Below, one piece after another: positions 60,868-64,000 of a stretch of 64,000 nt of DNA (the first letter of the stretch is position 1; each line of letters opens with the position of its first letter). The notes under the pieces are model-generated. The model was given only the letters and a program-made list of their open reading frames with translations. It had not been told where the DNA came from and searched no databases. The position numbers and the translations under genes are program-made. The DNA is taken from assembly GCF_003751225.1 (NCBI RefSeq), contig NZ_RJKE01000001.1:2666001-2730000 (forward strand). Direction: 5' to 3'. This stretch comes from Actinocorallia herbida. Lineage in GTDB: Bacteria; Actinomycetota; Actinomycetes; Streptosporangiales; Streptosporangiaceae.

Positions 60868-61743
60868 ATGCACGACCTCACCCCCCGGACCCGGCTGCGC
60901 GCGACACTGGGCGCGACGGTCCTCGCCGTCTCGGCACTGCTCGGCGGAGCCGCGTACGCCGGCGGCGCGCCCGCCGCCGGCCCGCCGTCCGCCGACGTCG
61001 TCCGGCACGGCCCTGTCGTCCGGGACGACCTTCAGGACGTCTTCCGCAAGGCGGGCGTGCGCGGCACGTTCGCGCTCCTCGACGTGCGCGCGGGACGGAC
61101 GACCGTCGTCGACCGGGCGCGCGCGGAACAAAGGCTGATCCCGGCCTCGACGTTCAAGATCCCGCACAGCCTGATCGCGCTGGAGACCGGGGTCATCGCG
61201 GACGAGTACGAGGTCATCCCCTACGGTGGGCAGCCCCAGCCGTTCCCCGAATGGGAGCACGACATGAACCTGCGGGACGCGGTCCGCGCGTCCAACGTGC
61301 CGGTGTTCCAGACGCTCGCGCGCCGGATCGGCCTCGCCCGCGAGCGGCAGTGGGTGAACCGGCTGCACTACGGGGACCGCGAGATCGGCGGCGTCGTCGA
61401 CCGCTTCTGGCTCGACGGGCCGCTGGAGATCTCCGCCGTCGAGCAGACCCGCTTCCTGTCCCGGCTGGCCCGCCGGGAACTGCCCGTCGCCAAGGCGCAC
61501 CAGCTGACGGTCCGCGACATCCTCAAGATCGAGGAGAAGGACGGCTACGCGCTGTTCGCCAAGACCGGCTGGGGCATGTCGACCGAGCCCGGCATCGGCT
61601 GGTGGGTCGGCTGGGTCGAGCGCGGTGCCGACCTGTACACGTTCGCCCTGAACATCGACGTCGAGCAGGACGCCGACACCGCCCAGCGCGTCCCCGTCGC
61701 GCGAGAGCTGCTGCGCTCGCTCGGCGTCCTGCCCGCGGCCTGA
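60868..61743 (+). CDS. Class D beta-lactamase
   Basis: A 291-residue serine beta-lactamase of class D (OXA-like). A signal peptide (about 1-32, VLAVSALLGGAAYAGG) precedes the domain. Active-site motifs: Ser94-x-x-Lys97 (PASTFKIPHS), Ser142-x-Val144 (RASNVPVF), Lys232-Thr-Gly (FAKTGWGMS). The YGN motif reads Tyr-Gly-Asp at 168-170, and the W-L-x-G-x-L region (FWLDGPLEIS) is kept. Expected to acylate and hydrolyse beta-lactams outside the membrane. AAGGAGG precedes the ATG. An MFS gene follows nine bases later, probably the same transcript. Confidence 0.92.
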   Translation: MHDLTPRTRLRATLGATVLAVSALLGGAAYAGGAPAAGPPSADVVRHGPVVRDDLQDVFRKAGVRGTFALLDVRAGRTTVVDRARAEQRLIPASTFKIPHSLIALETGVIADEYEVIPYGGQPQPFPEWEHDMNLRDAVRASNVPVFQTLARRIGLARERQWVNRLHYGDREIGGVVDRFWLDGPLEISAVEQTRFLSRLARRELPVAKAHQLTVRDILKIEEKDGYALFAKTGWGMSTEPGIGWWVGWVERGADLYTFALNIDVEQDADTAQRVPVARELLRSLGVLPAA

Positions 61744-61752
61744 ATCCGGCGC

Positions 61753-63282
61753 ATGCGGCATCCGGACACGGCGGTCACGTCCCGCCAGGCCCCCTCCGAC
61801 CGAGCCTCGGCCGGAGGGGGCGCCACGTCGCGCGATCGCCGGACGATCACCGTCGTCGTGGCGATCCAGCTCGCGATCTCACTCGGCTACTTCGCCGTGA
61901 TGGCCCACGTCGTCGGGCATCTGCGGCACGACCTCGGCCTCCTGGCGGGCACCGTCACGCTGGTGCTCACCGTCCGGGTCGCGGTCCAGAACATGCTCTT
62001 CCTCGCCACCGGCGCCCTCACCGACGCCCTCGGCCCGGCCCGCGCGGGCGCCCTCGCCTGCGCCCTCCGCGCCGCGTCGTTCGCCCTCCTGGGCGCCGCG
62101 GAAGGACTCCCCGGCCTGCTCGCCGCCGTCATCCTGATGGCCGTCGGCGGCGCGCTCTTCCATCCCGCCGCCCAAGCCGCCCTCGCAAGCACCCCGCCCG
62201 CCCTCCACCCGCGCGGCTTCGCCTCCTACCTGATCGCCGGCCAACTGGCCGCCATCGCAGGGCCCCCGCTGGGCCTGGCCCTCCTGCCCTCCGGCTTCCC
62301 CCTGCTCACCACGACCACCACGGCCCTCTGGACCGCCTCCGCCCTCCTCTTCCTCCTCCTGCGTCCAGCCCGCTCACACAGGTCGGGGCCCCGCGAGACC
62401 CGCCGCGCGGAACCGCTCGACGCCGATGCGGGAGACCTGCGCGGCGCCCGGCCTCCTGCCGGAGTGAACGCGCCAGATCGGGCAGGCGGGTCGTGCCCGG
62501 ACGAGGTTCGCCGACCGGCTCCCGTCCCCGCGGCCCGCGCGGGAGGCCCGGGACAGGACCAGGACGGTCGAGCGGAGGCGGGAGGCGTTGACGGCGCCCG
62601 GCCTTCCGGCGACGCGGACGCAGGCGGGCCGGGGCGATGCGCGGGCACCGGCGGGGCCTCTTCGGGCCGGATCGGGGGGCGGGGGCCGTTCGCGGGGGTC
62701 TCGGCGGTGCTGCGGGACCGGGGATTCGTCCGGTTCGCGCTGGCCGCGGCGCCGACCACGCTGCTCACCACCCAGGTGACGACACTGGTGCCGCTCAAGG
62801 AGACGGGCGCCGGGCCGACGACCCTGTTCTTCTGCGTCGTGGCGGTTCTCGCCGCGGCGGTCCAGCCGTGGTGCGGCGGCCCGCGGACGCTGCGGACGGG
62901 CCTGCTCTGCGCGGCCGCGGGCTACCTCGTGCTGCTGGCAGGGCCGGCGGACCACCGCGCGCGGCTCGCGGTCCTCGTGATCGCCGCCGCCCTGCACGGC
63001 GCCGCGGTCGGCCTGACCCAGCCCGCGCTGTTCCGCGCCGTCACCTCGGCCGCCGCGCCGCACCGGTTCGGCGTCTACTTCGGTCTGCTCAGCTTCCTCG
63101 CAGGGGCGTTCTCCCTCGCGGGCGGCCTCGTCGTCGGCCCGCTCCTCGACTCAGGGCCGGGCGGCATGACCGTCGCCCTCGTTCTCCTGTCCGTCCTCGC
63201 CGCGCTCACGGCGGCCGCCCAGACCCTCGCCGGCGGGCGCGGCACGGCGGAGCCCGGCGGGCCTCCGCCGGTCTCGCGGTGA
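61753..63282 (+). CDS. MFS transporter with an unusually long central loop
   Basis: A 509-residue major facilitator protein. Six helices (residues ~32-204) and six more (~320-495) are separated by about 115 hydrophilic, Gly/Ala/Arg/Pro/Asp-rich residues (206-320) with no recognisable domain; typical MFS loops here are far shorter. GALTDALGPARAGAL is the A-motif equivalent between helices 2 and 3. The substrate is unknown; the tight link to the beta-lactamase suggests efflux. The N-terminal 30 residues and start (ATG 61753, poor binding site) are uncertain; a 10-bp hairpin (61789-61821) lies in that part. Confidence 0.85.
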   Translation: MRHPDTAVTSRQAPSDRASAGGGATSRDRRTITVVVAIQLAISLGYFAVMAHVVGHLRHDLGLLAGTVTLVLTVRVAVQNMLFLATGALTDALGPARAGALACALRAASFALLGAAEGLPGLLAAVILMAVGGALFHPAAQAALASTPPALHPRGFASYLIAGQLAAIAGPPLGLALLPSGFPLLTTTTTALWTASALLFLLLRPARSHRSGPRETRRAEPLDADAGDLRGARPPAGVNAPDRAGGSCPDEVRRPAPVPAARAGGPGQDQDGRAEAGGVDGARPSGDADAGGPGRCAGTGGASSGRIGGRGPFAGVSAVLRDRGFVRFALAAAPTTLLTTQVTTLVPLKETGAGPTTLFFCVVAVLAAAVQPWCGGPRTLRTGLLCAAAGYLVLLAGPADHRARLAVLVIAAALHGAAVGLTQPALFRAVTSAAAPHRFGVYFGLLSFLAGAFSLAGGLVVGPLLDSGPGGMTVALVLLSVLAALTAAAQTLAGGRGTAEPGGPPPVSR

Positions 63283-63320
63283 TCGGGATTTTGTCGGTGG
63301 GGATCATTAGCGTTCCGGGC

Positions 63321-64000
63321 ATGACGACTCAGGCTTACAGCTACGCCGCGCCGTCGGCGTTCGCGCCGGGGGACCGAGGCGGACATCTCGGGCTCGCCAC
63401 GTCCGGGGGGACCAGCACCGAGGGGGCGGTGGCGCATCCGCGGTTCTTCAGCGGGGTGCTCACGCGCGCCGACGTCGGCGCGGCGGGGCTGCTCGCGCTG
63501 GCCGACGTCGCGCAGACCCGGTACTACCAGCCACGCCCCACGTGGGCGCGCGATCCGGTCGTCACCTGCAACGGCGACAGGCTGCGGATGGAGTCGTTCT
63601 CGGCCTGCGCCGGGGTGTACGCCCGGCTCGACGTGCTGTCGGAGGCGCTCGACGGCGAGGTGACCGCGCGCGGCACCACCAACGTCGACGTCAACGGGCC
63701 GCTGCGCGAAGCACTCGCCCGGGTCGGCGGAGCCGAGCCGATGCACCTCGCCGTCGGGCCGGACGAAATGGTCGTCACCACGCTCGACGGGGCGACCGTG
63801 GAGAAGAAGGTGCCGTTGCCCGAGCGGTGGCTGCGGTCCTTCGCGGAGGTCCAGGCGATCGCGTCCGGCTTCGACCTGCGCGCGGAGCTGCCGGGGCCCG
63901 AGGCCGTCAGGTTCCTGCGCGGGCTGCCGCGCCGCGCGGGCGTGCTGTGGGCGCAGCCCGCGGGGAGGGGCCTGCGCCCGACCTCCCGGCCGGGCCCGGG
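63321..64000 (+). CDS. Probable SWIM zinc-finger family protein (partial, N-terminal part)
   Basis: The first ~226 residues of a larger protein, cut by the right edge. It opens MTTQAYSYAAPSAFAPGDRG and contains GLATSGGTSTEGAVAHPRFF, ADVAQTRYYQPRPTWARDPV, VTCNGDRLRMESFSACAGVY and EKKVPLPERWLRSFAEVQAI. From memory this pattern belongs to actinomycete SWIM zinc-finger proteins encoded next to MoxR-ATPase/VWA genes; the SWIM motif itself would lie beyond the window, so the name is provisional. ATG 63321. Confidence 0.65.
   Translation, partial: MTTQAYSYAAPSAFAPGDRGGHLGLATSGGTSTEGAVAHPRFFSGVLTRADVGAAGLLALADVAQTRYYQPRPTWARDPVVTCNGDRLRMESFSACAGVYARLDVLSEALDGEVTARGTTNVDVNGPLREALARVGGAEPMHLAVGPDEMVVTTLDGATVEKKVPLPERWLRSFAEVQAIASGFDLRAELPGPEAVRFLRGLPRRAGVLWAQPAGRGLRPTSRPGP

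Noticed and set aside
61789-61821. Hairpin of 10 bp as a terminator between the beta-lactamase and MFS genes
   Set aside because: It lies inside the probable MFS N-terminal coding region; termination there would cut off the MFS gene. Kept only as a comment because the MFS start is uncertain.

Overview
The window is very GC-rich DNA with strong G/C third-position bias, frequent GTG and TTG starts, and families typical of filamentous actinomycetes: a DUF574 SAM-methyltransferase, an XRE/DUF5753 plus DUF397 pair, an RsbW-like ATP-binding protein, a conservon-type sensor and roadblock pair, an F420-type LLM oxidoreductase, WYL, TetR and GntR regulators. A member of the Streptosporangiales such as Actinomadura or a relative (Thermomonosporaceae) is the best guess; genus is inference. 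No rRNA, tRNA, CRISPR array, insertion sequence or integrase was seen.

Layout. 1-8 kb: the start of a hydantoinase/oxoprolinase gene, an anchored hypothetical protein, the DUF574 methyltransferase, an aldehyde dehydrogenase remnant, a two-gene unit with a beta/gamma-crystallin-like protein, a broken LuxR-type regulator, a small dimeric-barrel protein, a patatin-like lipase with a MerR-type promoter, and a class I methyltransferase. 8-20.6 kb: an acyl-CoA ligase; an LLM oxidoreductase divergent from a TetR gene; an aldo/keto reductase divergent from a DUF418 membrane protein (the last two intergenic regions share one operator type); a large LuxR-ATPase; DinB; and a Rieske oxygenase divergent from its ferredoxin reductase around a perfect 27-bp palindrome, flanked by two TetR genes. 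20.9-27 kb: a GntR regulator, an amidohydrolase divergent from an acyl-CoA ligase/enoyl-CoA hydratase operon, and TetR divergent from a hotdog thioesterase. 27-31.4 kb is ordinary chromosomal material (septum-formation-domain proteins, XRE/DUF397, anti-sigma-like ATPase).

31.4-45.2 kb is the densest catabolic stretch: CaiB-type CoA-transferase; an HMG-CoA-synthase-like/DUF35 fusion followed by a thiolase; crotonase; a heteromeric-type acyl-CoA dehydrogenase pair; a classical acyl-CoA dehydrogenase; an acyl-CoA ligase; and a coupled operon of a tandem DUF35 protein and two thiolase-fold proteins that both lack the nucleophilic cysteine. The order and lengths of these last three match the DUF35-Ltp4-Ltp3 module of mycobacterial and rhodococcal sterol clusters, where Ltp3/Ltp4 act on C24-branched sterol side chains. 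A reasonable reading is CoA activation, dehydrogenation, hydration and (retro)aldol or thiolytic cleavage of a branched or polycyclic side chain. The substrate cannot be read from sequence.

45-64 kb: an AlkZ-like glycosylase-family protein, an epoxide hydrolase divergent from a WYL regulator, an operon of histidinol-dehydrogenase-like enzyme, SDR and N-acyl-D-amino-acid deacylase-like amidohydrolase, a two-gene conservon remnant (NIT-domain kinase plus roadblock), an HtaA-domain protein, DUF1918, an amidase, a GH1 beta-glucosidase, an Acg-type nitroreductase, a class D beta-lactamase with an MFS transporter, and the start of a probable SWIM zinc-finger protein. Regulators are mostly local and divergent, suggesting independently controlled catabolic modules rather than one giant operon.
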